DNA of 64,000 nt from Fusibacter sp. 3D3 (lineage in GTDB: Bacteria > Bacillota > Clostridia > Peptostreptococcales > Acidaminobacteraceae): the NCBI RefSeq assembly GCF_001748365.1, contig NZ_BDHH01000003.1, positions 228,303-292,302 of the forward strand, written 5' to 3'. How positions within the stretch are numbered: the stretch's first letter is position 1; each line of letters starts with the position of its first letter. Made by a program: the position numbers and the translations under genes. The notes below the pieces were generated by a model. The model searched no databases. It was not told the origin of the DNA and saw only the letters and a program-made list of their open reading frames with translations. This document shows positions 17,742 to 26,600 of this stretch, piece after piece.

Positions 17742-18560
17742 CTATTGTTCTAATATGTTGACGCCAAACCACTTTTCACTGATTTCTTGGTAAGTGCCAT
17801 TTTCAATAATTGTTGCAAGTGCTGCATTGAGTTTCTCAAGTAAAACCGTGTCGTCTTTTCTGACGGCAATCCCAATTTCTTCTGCATAGAGCATTGTACC
17901 TGCGGGTTTGATATCTACATCGTATTTCTCAGGGGCCTGTAAACCCACAAATTTTCCAGTTACTAAACCGTCCATACGCCCTTGTCCAAGTGCCATGAAA
18001 TTATCCACATCACTTTCAAATTGCATGATGTCGGCTATATTCTCTTTTTCTTTTAGCATATCGTGGAAAGTTGTACCGGTTACAACACCCACGATGCCCT
18101 CTTGTAATGCATCTAAGTTCTCAATATTGGAATCGGTGGGCACAAAGAATTGGGCACCGTCATAATAGTATGGGCTTGTGAAGTTTACTTTTTCTAGGCG
18201 TGCCTCGGTAATGGCCATACTGCCGATAATGGTATCGAAACGCTTGCTGGTTAATCCGCCTAGAATACCATCCCAAGCAGTCGTAATCGGTACGGCCTTA
18301 ACACCTAATTGTTCAGCTAAAGCATTGGCGATATCGATATCAAATCCAGTGAGATTGCCATCGCTGTCTATAAAATTGAATGGGGGATAAGCGCCTGTCA
18401 TGGCAAAGGTCATCTCTTTTGAAGATGCGACTTTGTCGTAGGTGGTTTCTGTTTTAGATTGACATCCAAACAGTGTCAGTAGCATCATACTCACGAGTAA
18501 TCCTAATGTCATCCTTTTCAAAATAGTTTTTCTTTTTAATGCAATTTTCTTTTTTCTCAT
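17742..18560 (-). CDS. Extracellular amino-acid binding lipoprotein (family 3, cystine/polar amino acid)
   Basis: 272 residues. A Lys/Arg-rich start and hydrophobic stretch end in the lipobox LFGC (Cys33), so the mature protein is a membrane-anchored lipoprotein. The mature part has YPPFNFIDSDGNLTGFDIDI, WDGILGGLTSKRFD and SMAITEAR, the substrate-contacting motifs of SBP family 3. Overall spacing resembles cystine binders such as TcyA, but the ligand cannot be fixed. It is the first gene of the three-gene operon and has a long 5' leader with a strong hairpin. Confidence 0.92.
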   Translation of the reverse strand: MRKKKIALKRKTILKRMTLGLLVSMMLLTLFGCQSKTETTYDKVASSKEMTFAMTGAYPPFNFIDSDGNLTGFDIDIANALAEQLGVKAVPITTAWDGILGGLTSKRFDTIIGSMAITEARLEKVNFTSPYYYDGAQFFVPTDSNIENLDALQEGIVGVVTGTTFHDMLKEKENIADIMQFESDVDNFMALGQGRMDGLVTGKFVGLQAPEKYDVDIKPAGTMLYAEEIGIAVRKDDTVLLEKLNAALATIIENGTYQEISEKWFGVNILEQ

Positions 18561-18624
18561 TTTTTTCCTCCTTGAAAATACAATTTCCAGTTCTTCTTTT
18601 AAACTGGAAAATAGATAATAAATA

Positions 18625-18664
18625 AGGCACTCTAGCTCTATTTTTCAATAGAGTTAGAGTGCCT
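18625..18664 (-). promoter_or_regulatory. 18-bp leader hairpin before the amino-acid ABC operon
   Basis: Arms at 18625-18642 and 18647-18664 are complementary over 18 bp with one G/T-type position and a 4-nt loop. A TATAAA-like -10 lies just upstream on the minus strand (18685-18690), so the hairpin would be at the very 5' end of the transcript. The following sequence is U-rich but not a clean tract. It may stabilise the mRNA or act as an attenuator. No T-box or known riboswitch motif is seen. Confidence 0.55.
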
Positions 18665-18941
18665 AAATTTCGCAATAAGCTCATTTTATACCACATAATT
18701 GTAGCAAAGGTCATGACGTTTCCGTCCTAACCAGACCCCAGTTCTAATACTTGTTTTTCCGCTATGATTTCATTTACCGAAAAGCTTACACCAATCCACT
18801 AAAAGCGTATCCATGCTCGAAATTCAATTACTCAAATAGCTTACTTCACGTATTTCTGATCATACTATTCCTTAAAACTTTATCATAAATATTGAGTTGT
18901 GTCAAATTCGCAATAAATGTGTGCGTTGTGTGCTGATTCAT

Positions 18942-19897
18942 ATGAAACTCAAAACGAAATTGACTTTGATTATTTCTGTGATGCTTGTGATGATTTTTAC
19001 AGTAATTCTTGTCTTTGTTTATATTCAAAGCAGTGAGCGTATTAAAGAGGGAGAAATAACATTTGTAGAAACGCTCTATGAATCTATCAGGGCCAATCAA
19101 ATGACAGAAGTTGAGAACCTTAAAATTGCCGTGATGGGCATTGCCAATAATCCTGAGGTTCAAACTCTATTTTATAAAAAGGATAGAGCAGGACTTACAC
19201 AGTTACTGCTTCCTGTGTATGAATCTATTCAAACACAGGTTGCTCAATTTCAATTTCATTTACCGGACTCCACGTCGTTCTTGCGATTACACAAATTAGA
19301 AAAATACGGCGATTCGCTTAAAGATTTCAGGTTTACCGTAAATGATGCCAACGACAAAAAGGAAACCGTTGCAGGAATAGAAGAAGGCGTTGCGGGTTAT
19401 GGGTTGACATAGAAGCAGCAAGGGCCGGAGAGTCAGGAAAAGGATTTGCAGTGGTCGCTAATGAGGTCAGAAAGCTTGCAGAACAAAGTTCAGATGCTAC
19501 ATCGGAGATTCAGAGTACGATTGGAGAAATAGAAAAACTGATTGCAAACACTCAAAATATGATGGATGTAACACTGGAAAAGTCAAAAGACTCTAAAGTA
19601 TTGATTGAGGAGAGTTCTCATATTTTCAGTGACATAGAAAAATCAGCAAAAGAAGTGAGTGGTTCAATTGAGAGCCTAAGCGTTTATAATGTTCTTGTTG
19701 TTGAAAGTATGAATCAAGTGTTGAATGCTATTGAAAATATTTCAGCGGTTACTGAAGAATCTGCTGCTGCTGCAGAGCAGGTGAGCGCAACGGCACAGTT
19801 AGGTAGAGAAGAGGTTAAACAGATAATCGAGGTGATCAAGGGTCTAAATGAGTTGATCACAGAACTAGATCGCTCGGTATCCTTATTCAAAATATAA
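18942..19897 (+). pseudogene. Methyl-accepting chemotaxis protein with internal deletion
   Basis: The 5' part (18942-19412) encodes an N-terminal membrane helix and the first half of a dCACHE-type ligand domain, ending shortly after EEGVAGYGL at a TAG. The 3' part resumes in another frame near 19405 with [19 protein letters not shown], the core hairpin of the MCP signalling domain, and continues with normal heptads to 19897. The rest of the sensor, second membrane helix, HAMP domain and first half of the signalling domain are missing. This is a clean internal deletion that also shifts the frame, so no functional receptor can be made. The 3' frame has an ATG or GTG inside but would give only a cytosolic fragment. 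Confidence 0.85.
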
Positions 19898-19942
19898 ATG
19901 GGGTTTCTGCTTTACTATTTGCATAGAAACGGTTAATATAAC

Positions 19943-20080
19943 TCTTGAGGAGAAGTCCCTCACTTTTTAAAGTGGGGGGTTCTTATTCTCGGTTCAGTGG
20001 GAGCCCAAACGTCCACTGAATGCAATCCGAGAGGATTGCGAGGGGGTTACGGAGATAGCGAAGCGGACTGAGTATACGCT
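19943..20080 (+). repeat. Multi-hairpin intergenic element
   Basis: Three hairpins follow one another: CCCTCACTTT/AAGTGGGGG (from about 19957), TTCAGTGG/CCACTGAA (about 20001-20021) and GCAATCC-GAGA-GGATTGC (about 20022-20039), then a GC-richer tail. The block is richer in G+C than the surroundings and non-coding. It resembles the structured ends of small mobile elements such as IS200/IS605 derivatives, but no transposase or second copy is in the window, so this remains a guess. Confidence 0.4.
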
Positions 20081-20132
20081 TTGATAGCTTCGTAGAGTGT
20101 TGCTGAACTCAATTAAGAAGAGGAGAATTTCA

Positions 20133-20879
20133 ATGCAAAATTATAAAATGTGCATTGCATATGATGGCAGGAAGTACAAAGGCTTTAATACGATAAAGGA
20201 CGATACGGAAAAGAGCATACAAGGCAAACTTGAAGCTATTTTATTAAAGCTTTATGAAAAAGAAGTGGAAGTGATCGGTGCGGTGAGCACAGATGCGGGT
20301 GTACATGCGACCGGCCAAATCGTTAACTTTAAAGCGGTTGATGAGCGATTAACTGAAAAAGAGCTCTTGGATTACTTTGAAAAATATTTGACGGATGATA
20401 TTATTGTCTTATCCATAGAGGCTGTAGATGAGCGATTTCACAGTCGATACCTTTCAAAAAAAGTGACTTATGAGTACCATTTGTGGAAAAAAGATGCACC
20501 TAATAGACCTCTATTTGAGAGACAATATGTCAATCTCATGAATCAATTACTAGATGTCGCTAAGATTCAAAAGGCAGCAAAAGATTTTTTAGGGGAACAT
20601 GATTTTTCGGCTTTTACAACCAATAAGAAAGTGAAAAATCCAGTTAAAGAAGTCTTTGCACTGGACGTAGAGGACACAGAACATGAAATCATCATAACGT
20701 TAACCGCCAGTGGATTTTTGCTCAATATGGAACGGTTGATGGTGGGGACATTAGTTCAGGTGGGGCTTGGACAGCTTCCAATAAATGCAGTGGAACAAGC
20801 TTTAATGGCTCAAGATACGAAATTTGTAGGACATAAAGCGGGTGCGGATGCACTTACGCTGATGCATGTCGAATATTAG
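20133..20879 (+). CDS. truA: Divergent TruA-family tRNA pseudouridine synthase
   Basis: 248 residues from ATG 20133, chosen because AGAGGAG lies 8 nt upstream. The catalytic Asp is Asp54 in STDAGVHATGQ. TruA usually has GRTDAGVHA; here the Arg before Thr-Asp, which helps flip the base, is Ser. The N-terminal YDGRKYKGFNT also departs from the usual YDGTxYxGWQ. The C-terminal half keeps FLLNMERLMVGTLVQVG, the dimer and active-site helix. TruA converts U38-U40 of tRNAs to pseudouridine. The changes suggest a paralogue with altered substrate or efficiency. A terminator follows. Confidence 0.8.
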   Translation: MQNYKMCIAYDGRKYKGFNTIKDDTEKSIQGKLEAILLKLYEKEVEVIGAVSTDAGVHATGQIVNFKAVDERLTEKELLDYFEKYLTDDIIVLSIEAVDERFHSRYLSKKVTYEYHLWKKDAPNRPLFERQYVNLMNQLLDVAKIQKAAKDFLGEHDFSAFTTNKKVKNPVKEVFALDVEDTEHEIIITLTASGFLLNMERLMVGTLVQVGLGQLPINAVEQALMAQDTKFVGHKAGADALTLMHVEY

Positions 20880-20941
20880 AAAAAACTTTATACCTTGATC
20901 CTGTGATGCGCATAAAGCAACTGAAAACATGCTATTCAGTC

Positions 20942-20988
20942 AAAATCCGTTCCATTTAAAATCAAATTTAAATGGAACGGATTTTTCT
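20942..20988. terminator. Strong bidirectional terminator
   Basis: A 19-bp perfect stem (20942-20960 with 20967-20985) and a 6-nt loop, followed by TTTTTC on + and by TTTTG on -. It separates the truA-like gene from the convergent lacI gene. Confidence 0.85.
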
Positions 20989-21032
20989 TGTGGTGAGGTA
21001 AATGGAATGTCTTCTATGAGTTTTATTTTGCA

Positions 21033-22034
21033 TCAGGGTTTGCGCTGAGTACTTTCGCGATTTATGATTTGGAAACCCAGCATGTACTTTCGTATAATTG
21101 AAGGCTCGTGAATGTTCTCAACAACGAATTGAGCAGCAACTTCCCCAGAATGAAAATAATCAAATTTGATAGAGGTAATAGAGGGATTAAAGTATACTGA
21201 AATTTCAAGATCGTCAAATCCTGCGACAGAAACGTCTTCGGGAACGGATAGACCGTGGCTTGTAAGATAGTTAATAGCACCAATGGCTAAGTAGTCGGTA
21301 GCCGCAAAGATAGCAGTAGGCGGTATTTCAGAATTTGAAAATATAGATGAGGCACCCTTAAAACCAGATTGAAGCTCAAAAGAGCCTTCATAAATATAAT
21401 TTTGAATTAGTGGAACGCCATGTGTTTTAAGTGCATCCATATAGCCCAGTTTACGTTCTTGTCCCACTGGGGAGCGTTCTTTGTCGATGCCAATAAAGGC
21501 AATTTGTTTGTGTCCTTGGCTTATGAAGTGTTCAACGATTGCTTTGGAGGATTTATACTCATCATAAGAGACTGCACTTCTTTTGATCAGCGGGTCGTCT
21601 AGCCCTAAGATGATCAGTGGTGTCGTAAGCGTATTGATCAGATGTCTTAAAGCGAGCGTCATATTTCCTGGAAAGAAAATAATGCCATCCACTTGTTTTT
21701 TTTGTAAAAATTCAAAATGACTTATTTCTATGGCTTCATCTGCCTTGGAGCAGAGTAAGATCACATTGTACCCATTTTCAGATAAACGCAGTGTGATGCC
21801 TTCTACAATATCTGCGAAAACATTTGTATTGATGCGAGGGACGATGACACCGATCAATCGTGTCTCTTTTATGACCAATTCCTTTGCGAGGGCATTCGGC
21901 CGATAACCGGTTTCTCTGACAACTTCTAAAACCCGTTGACGCATTTCGGCATTTACACGCTCTGGAGTGTTTAGAACTCTCGAAACAGTTGATTTAGAAA
22001 CCTTAGCGAGTTTTGCAACATCTTTGATGTTCAT
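21033..22034 (-). CDS. LacI family transcriptional regulator
   Basis: 333 residues. The first 45 residues are a LacI HTH (MNIKDVAKLAKVSKSTVSRV with hinge RPNALAKEL), followed by a periplasmic-binding-like effector domain (GVIVPRINTNVFADIVEGI, IFAATDYLAIGAINYL, VSVAGFDDLEIS). It is divergent from the M20 hydrolase/nucleoside transporter operon, with two LacI-type dyads between them. Repression of that operon, relieved by a nucleoside or breakdown product, is the natural inference. RBS GGAGG precedes ATG. Confidence 0.92.
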   Translation of the reverse strand: MNIKDVAKLAKVSKSTVSRVLNTPERVNAEMRQRVLEVVRETGYRPNALAKELVIKETRLIGVIVPRINTNVFADIVEGITLRLSENGYNVILLCSKADEAIEISHFEFLQKKQVDGIIFFPGNMTLALRHLINTLTTPLIILGLDDPLIKRSAVSYDEYKSSKAIVEHFISQGHKQIAFIGIDKERSPVGQERKLGYMDALKTHGVPLIQNYIYEGSFELQSGFKGASSIFSNSEIPPTAIFAATDYLAIGAINYLTSHGLSVPEDVSVAGFDDLEISVYFNPSITSIKFDYFHSGEVAAQFVVENIHEPSIIRKYMLGFQIINRESTQRKP

Positions 22035-22106
22035 GAATGCCTCCTGATGATTAATCGATTAAAGGGTTGCTCAATTTTTGACTTTGACACTCTGACTAAA
22101 TATGAC

Positions 22107-22156
22107 TTTACGGAAATATGTTGAGATGCTATAATCATAGCATAGAAACCGGTCCC
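22107..22156 (+). promoter_or_regulatory. Promoter with LacI-type operator O1
   Basis: TTTACG (22107-22112) and TATAAT (22130-22135) are 17 nt apart. The dyad GAAACC-GGTCCC (22145-22156) with a central CpG covers the expected start of transcription. A repressor bound there would block the plus-strand operon beginning at 22322. Confidence 0.6.
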
Positions 22157-22288
22157 TCAAAAAGAAGAAATATGAGACTTGGCGAAACCATTAAATCAAA
22201 TATACGCGTAAGTGTTTATAAAACAATGCTTTGACGATAATTAATAAAAAATTAAGATGTAAAAATAAAATGAAGTTACGAACATTAA

Positions 22289-22300
22289 GGAACCGATTTC
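22289..22300. promoter_or_regulatory. Second LacI-type operator O2
   Basis: GGAACC-GATTTC has the same GRRAYC-GRTYYC half-site pattern as O1 and lies 144 bp downstream, directly before the ribosome binding site of the M20 gene. A loop between O1 and O2 is possible. A catabolite-control (cre) role is an alternative because the pattern is similar. Confidence 0.5.
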
Positions 22301-22321
22301 TCAAAGATAAGGAGTTTTATA

Positions 22322-23638
22322 ATGAAAGAATTACTAGTGACCGCCATTGAAAAACATAAAGCAGAAATTATAGATATAGGCAATACTATTTTTAGGAATC
22401 CTGAACTGGGTTTTAAAGAATTTGGGACGGCTGAGAAAATGACAGCCTACTTAAATCAGATCGGAATTGAAGTTGAAAATGAGATATCTGTAACGGGTCT
22501 TCGAGGTATGCTGGGTAAAGCAGGTATTAATATCTGTTTGATTGCAGAAATGGATGCCATTCCAACATTCGGGCATCCCTTTGCATCAAAAGATCAACAT
22601 GCAGCTCATGCCTGTGCACACTCAAATCAAGTTGCGATTATGCTGGGTGTGATGAAGGCGATCGCTGAAACGGGGATGCTCGAAAAAACGGGTGGCAGAA
22701 TCACTATAATAGGAACACCTGCAGAGGAGTTTACAGATTTAGAATATCGTAAAACGCTTGTTAAAGCAGGTCAAATTTCATATTATTCAGGTAAACAAGA
22801 TATGATCTCAAAGGGGATCTTTGATGATGTGGATCTTGTGATTTCTTGCCATAGTATGGGCGGTGTAGAAGGTCAAAAAGCGGATGTGAATGCGACTTTA
22901 AACGGTTTTATTTCAAAACAAATCATCTATCATGGGCAAACCGCACATGCAGGAGCGCAGCCTCATCTTGGGATAAATGCTTTAAACGCCGCGACGATTG
23001 GCCTCAGTGCAGTGAATGCACAACGAGAAACTTTTCATGAGTCCTATAAAATTCGTGTACATGCCATTATTAAAGAAGGTGGCGAAACGGTAAACAGTAT
23101 TCCGGGTAAAGTCGTTTTAGAAGCCATGGTCAGGGGCAACTCACTTGAAGCTCTTGTGGAGGCGAATTATAAGGTAAATCGTGCATTTGATGCAGGCGCT
23201 TATGCAGTAGGTGCCACATGTGAAATTATCGACGCGGTTGGCTTTTTACCCTTTCATCAATGTGCAGATTTATCTGCTGTCGTGAAGCAAAACCTAGGGA
23301 CTTTAATCGGAGAAGAAAACATCATCGATGGATTCGAATCCACAGCATCGGGTGACATTGGTGACTTAAGCGCCATTTTACCTACAATTCAATTTGGTTT
23401 CAGTGGTTTCAGTGGCAATATTCACGGGCCGAACTTTTGCGTCGTAGATGAGGAGATGGCTTATATTACACCGGCAAAAGCCATTGTGATGACGCTATAT
23501 GACTTACTTTGCGATGATGCGGCACTGGCAAGAAAGATTATTGAAGACAATCCACCTTCGGATACAAAGGCGGGTTATGTGGAACGTTGGCTTAAAAATG
23601 GCTTATTGGATATGAAATTAAAGTCTAGTTTAAAATAA
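22322..23638 (+). CDS. M20 family metallo-amidohydrolase
   Basis: 438 residues. The M20 pattern is visible: IAEMDAIP (metal Asp), HACAHSNQVAIMLG, GTPAEEF (catalytic Glu and metal Glu), ISCHSMGG and a C-terminal HGPNF. The second motif reads CAHSNQVA where most M20D enzymes have CGHDxHxA, so the metal site is altered as in AbgB-like proteins. A lid domain (about 190-300) has GQTAHAGAQPHLGINALNA. Members cleave N-acyl, N-carbamoyl or peptide bonds in the cytosol. RBS AAGGAG. It is the first gene of the LacI-controlled operon and probably processes the compound imported by the next genes. Confidence 0.88.
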   Translation: MKELLVTAIEKHKAEIIDIGNTIFRNPELGFKEFGTAEKMTAYLNQIGIEVENEISVTGLRGMLGKAGINICLIAEMDAIPTFGHPFASKDQHAAHACAHSNQVAIMLGVMKAIAETGMLEKTGGRITIIGTPAEEFTDLEYRKTLVKAGQISYYSGKQDMISKGIFDDVDLVISCHSMGGVEGQKADVNATLNGFISKQIIYHGQTAHAGAQPHLGINALNAATIGLSAVNAQRETFHESYKIRVHAIIKEGGETVNSIPGKVVLEAMVRGNSLEALVEANYKVNRAFDAGAYAVGATCEIIDAVGFLPFHQCADLSAVVKQNLGTLIGEENIIDGFESTASGDIGDLSAILPTIQFGFSGFSGNIHGPNFCVVDEEMAYITPAKAIVMTLYDLLCDDAALARKIIEDNPPSDTKAGYVERWLKNGLLDMKLKSSLK

Positions 23639-23721
23639 AAGAAGGAGTATATTAGTGCCACTGACTAAGGGGGTACTTTATATAGCAGATATTGTTTAAA
23701 ATGTAGGAGGAAAATAAGAAA

Positions 23722-24897
23722 ATGAAGAAAATTTTAAGTATGATACTCGTGCTTGCACTGGCAACGGTAATGGTTGCATGTGGTTCTAAACCCGCAGCGA
23801 GCACAAACGAAGCAACACCAGCGGAAACCGCTTCAGAGGCAGCAGCACCAGCACCAGAAGCAATACCAGCTCCAGCAGAAGTGACGAAAATAGTGCTTTT
23901 GGTTTCAGGTTCACTTGGCGATAAATCGTTCCATGATTCATCACAAGCGGGTATGGACATGATTAAAGAAAAGTACGGTGACAAAGTAGAAATTAAGACG
24001 ATTGAAATGGGTTCTGATAAAACAAAATTCATTCCAACGCTTGAAGACGTTTCAGATGAAGATTGGAATGTCATTGTAACAGGCACTTTCCATATGAAAG
24101 AACCTGTCGAAGAAGTCGCACCACTTTATCCGGATAAGACTTATGTTTTATTTGATACAGCAGTGGATTATGAAGGGATTGACGGCCTTAATAATGTTTA
24201 TTCCATTACGTATAAACAAAATGAAGCGGGTTTCTTAGCGGGTGCTTTTGCAGCTCAAATGACAACGATGACAGAGATCGAGAACATCAATCCAGATAAA
24301 AAAATCGGCTTTTTAGGCGCAATGGATATTCCGGTTGTCAACGATTTCTTAGTCGGCTATATTGAAGGCGCAAAATACATTGATGAAGAGATGAAAGTGG
24401 ATATTTCATACATCGATTCATACAGTGATGCAGCGAAAGGCAAAGAGCTTGCACTGATTCAATATCAAAATCAAAGTGTGGATATTGGCTTTAATGTTGC
24501 AGGTCGAGCAGGTTTAGGTCAAATTGAAGCGGCGAATGAAGCGAATGCTTACGCGATTGGCGTAGATTCGGATCAAGCGGCACTTTTTGCAGATAGCCCT
24601 GAAAAAGCGGCTAGAATTTTCACTTCTGCACTTAAACGCGTGGATAATTCACTTTTAAGAGCAGCAGATATGTACTTTGAAGGCACGCTTCCGCTTGGTA
24701 AAGTTGAGGAAATCGGTCTTGAAAATAATGGCGTTGGTCTTGCAACTTACGATCCAGCAACAAGCGTTGTCCCTCAAGCGGTTGTGGATAAGGTTGAAGA
24801 TTTAAAGAAACAAGTGATTGAAGGCACGATTGTTGTACCATCTGCTATTGGAATGGATTCAGACACACTCAGTGCAATTAAAGCTTCTGTACAATAA
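23722..24897 (+). CDS. BMP/PnrA family nucleoside-binding lipoprotein
   Basis: 391 residues. The signal peptide ends in the lipobox MVAC (Cys20). A flexible Ala/Pro/Glu/Thr-rich linker (about 25-50) leads to the BMP fold, with GSLGDKSFHDSSQAGMDMI, FDTAVDYEGIDGLNNVYSIT, GFLGAMDIPVVNDFLVGYIE and a C-terminal ligand-site part containing AIGVDSDQAAL. BMP proteins bind purine and pyrimidine nucleosides for ABC uptake. RBS AGGAGG 9 nt upstream. A terminator-like hairpin follows, so this gene is probably expressed more strongly than the membrane subunits. Confidence 0.92.
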   Translation: MKKILSMILVLALATVMVACGSKPAASTNEATPAETASEAAAPAPEAIPAPAEVTKIVLLVSGSLGDKSFHDSSQAGMDMIKEKYGDKVEIKTIEMGSDKTKFIPTLEDVSDEDWNVIVTGTFHMKEPVEEVAPLYPDKTYVLFDTAVDYEGIDGLNNVYSITYKQNEAGFLAGAFAAQMTTMTEIENINPDKKIGFLGAMDIPVVNDFLVGYIEGAKYIDEEMKVDISYIDSYSDAAKGKELALIQYQNQSVDIGFNVAGRAGLGQIEAANEANAYAIGVDSDQAALFADSPEKAARIFTSALKRVDNSLLRAADMYFEGTLPLGKVEEIGLENNGVGLATYDPATSVVPQAVVDKVEDLKKQVIEGTIVVPSAIGMDSDTLSAIKASVQ

Positions 24898-24921
24898 CCG
24901 TTAATAAGAACTCTATAATAA

Positions 24922-24952
24922 AAGAAGCTTGCAACTCTGCAAGCTTCTTTAT
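24922..24952 (+). terminator. Intra-operon hairpin after the binding-protein gene
   Basis: A 12-bp perfect stem (24922-24933 with 24938-24949) and a 4-nt loop ending in CTTTATT. It probably causes partial termination between the lipoprotein gene and the ABC ATPase gene, a common way to make more binding protein than transporter. Confidence 0.75.
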
Positions 24953-25046
24953 TGAATATGCATCTGTAAACTGGGGTAATAAACTTGAATACAAAGACGT
25001 GAAGGCATCAGTTGTTAATATGGATTTGAAAGGGTGTGAGTGCAAA

Positions 25047-26600
25047 GTGGCTGAAATCATTAAAATGGACAAAATCACTAAAATTTACCCAGGTGGGGTC
25101 GTTGCAAATTACCAAGTCGATTTTTCACTTAAAGAAGGCGAAATTCATGCACTTGTAGGTGAAAATGGTGCGGGTAAATCAACGTTGATGAAGATTCTCT
25201 TTGGGATGCAAAGACCAACGGAGGGCATGATTTATTTAAAGGAAAGCCCTATTGTGATGAAATCCTCTCAAGATGCCTTGAATTACGGTATTGGCATGGT
25301 GCATCAACATTTTATGTTAGTGCCAAGCTTAACGGTAGCTGAAAACATTGTTCTTGGCAGTGAAATAAAAGGCAAGTTTTTTTTAGATCAGAAAAAGGCG
25401 ATTGAAGTAACCAAAGCACTTGCTGAAAAGTACAAGCTGGCAATTGATGCTCATGTGAAGGTGCGGGATATTTCGGTATCTCAAAAGCAAAAAGTGGAAA
25501 TCTTAAAAGCTTTATACCGAGGCGCAAAAATCATTATCTTAGATGAACCCACGGCGGTTTTAACACCACAAGAGATTGTAGAACTCTTCGAACAGCTTAA
25601 ACTTTTAAAGCAATCAGGGCACACGATCGTTTTTATTTCTCATAAACTTCATGAAATCAAGAAACTCTGTGATCGTATGACCATCATGAGAGATGGGCGA
25701 TCTGTGGGCGTCTACGAAGTGGACAAAGTTACGGAACAGGAAATCTCAAGGCTCATGGTAGGGCGTGATGTGAAACTCGATATTGATAAGCCTGAAAAGC
25801 ATGTGGGAGAGACATTCCTTGATGTAAAGGACGTTACTTATGTGGATGAACTCGGCAAGACGGCAGTGAATAAAGTATCTTTTAGTATTAGAAAAGGCGA
25901 AATACTAGGAATTGCTGGCATCGAAGGCAATGGTCAGTCTGAACTAATAGAACTTGTCACGGGGATGAAGAAGCCTGCAACAGGTGAAATTTATGTAAGG
26001 CAGCAACCAATTTCCAAGTTAGGGATCAAAAAAATTCGTCAGTTGGGCGTTGCACATATCCCTGAAGATCGTATGGAAACTGGGATTGCCCCCAAAATGG
26101 ATATTGCGGCTAACTTAATTGCGGATAAGTACGACAATGCCCCTTTTGTCAAAAACAAATTTTTACTAGATTACAAGAAGATTTCAGAATTTGCGAGGGC
26201 TTTAATTTCATCGTTTAATGTTAAAACAGAAGATGAAAAAACTTTGATGAGTGGCCTTTCGGGTGGTAATATTCAAAAAGTAGTTGTCGGTCGTGAGTTT
26301 AGCTCGGACAGTGAACTCTTGGTGATCAATCAGCCGACACGGGGGATTGATGTGGGTGCGATTGAATTTATTCGCAAAAAAATAATAGAGAGAAGAAGTA
26401 GTGGCAATGCAGTTTTGCTTGCTTCTGCGGATTTAAATGAGATCTTATCTCTTAGCGATTCTTTGATTGTGATGAATTCAGGTCACATTGTGGGCTATTT
26501 CCCAGATGCCAGTGAGATCACAGAGGAAGAGATGGGACTTTATATGCTAGGGGTGAAAACACAAACGACTGAGGAGATAAGGAGGGCGTGTCATGCGTAA
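25047..26600 (+). CDS. Nucleoside ABC transporter, duplicated ATP-binding protein (YufO/NupO-like)
   Basis: About 517 residues with two ABC domains. The first has Walker A GENGAGKSTLMK, Walker B IIILDEPTAVL and switch FISHKLHEI. The second has the degenerate Walker A GIEGNGQSELIE, signature LSGGNIQKVVVGRE and INQPTRGIDVGA. This tandem layout is typical for BMP-linked nucleoside and ribose importers. The start is uncertain: GTG 25047 gives an N-terminus like relatives, but GTG 24999 and ATG 25020 are also in frame. The 3' end overlaps the first permease gene by 8 nt. Confidence 0.9.
   Translation: MAEIIKMDKITKIYPGGVVANYQVDFSLKEGEIHALVGENGAGKSTLMKILFGMQRPTEGMIYLKESPIVMKSSQDALNYGIGMVHQHFMLVPSLTVAENIVLGSEIKGKFFLDQKKAIEVTKALAEKYKLAIDAHVKVRDISVSQKQKVEILKALYRGAKIIILDEPTAVLTPQEIVELFEQLKLLKQSGHTIVFISHKLHEIKKLCDRMTIMRDGRSVGVYEVDKVTEQEISRLMVGRDVKLDIDKPEKHVGETFLDVKDVTYVDELGKTAVNKVSFSIRKGEILGIAGIEGNGQSELIELVTGMKKPATGEIYVRQQPISKLGIKKIRQLGVAHIPEDRMETGIAPKMDIAANLIADKYDNAPFVKNKFLLDYKKISEFARALISSFNVKTEDEKTLMSGLSGGNIQKVVVGREFSSDSELLVINQPTRGIDVGAIEFIRKKIIERRSSGNAVLLASADLNEILSLSDSLIVMNSGHIVGYFPDASEITEEEMGLYMLGVKTQTTEEIRRACHA

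Noticed and set aside
18565-18720. T-box or lysine riboswitch before the amino-acid ABC operon
   Set aside because: No conserved T-box sequence or riboswitch core is present, only a single long hairpin.
22145-22300. Catabolite-response (cre) elements
   Set aside because: The dyads resemble cre, but both deviate in outer positions and lie beside a dedicated LacI gene; kept as LacI operators with cre as an alternative.
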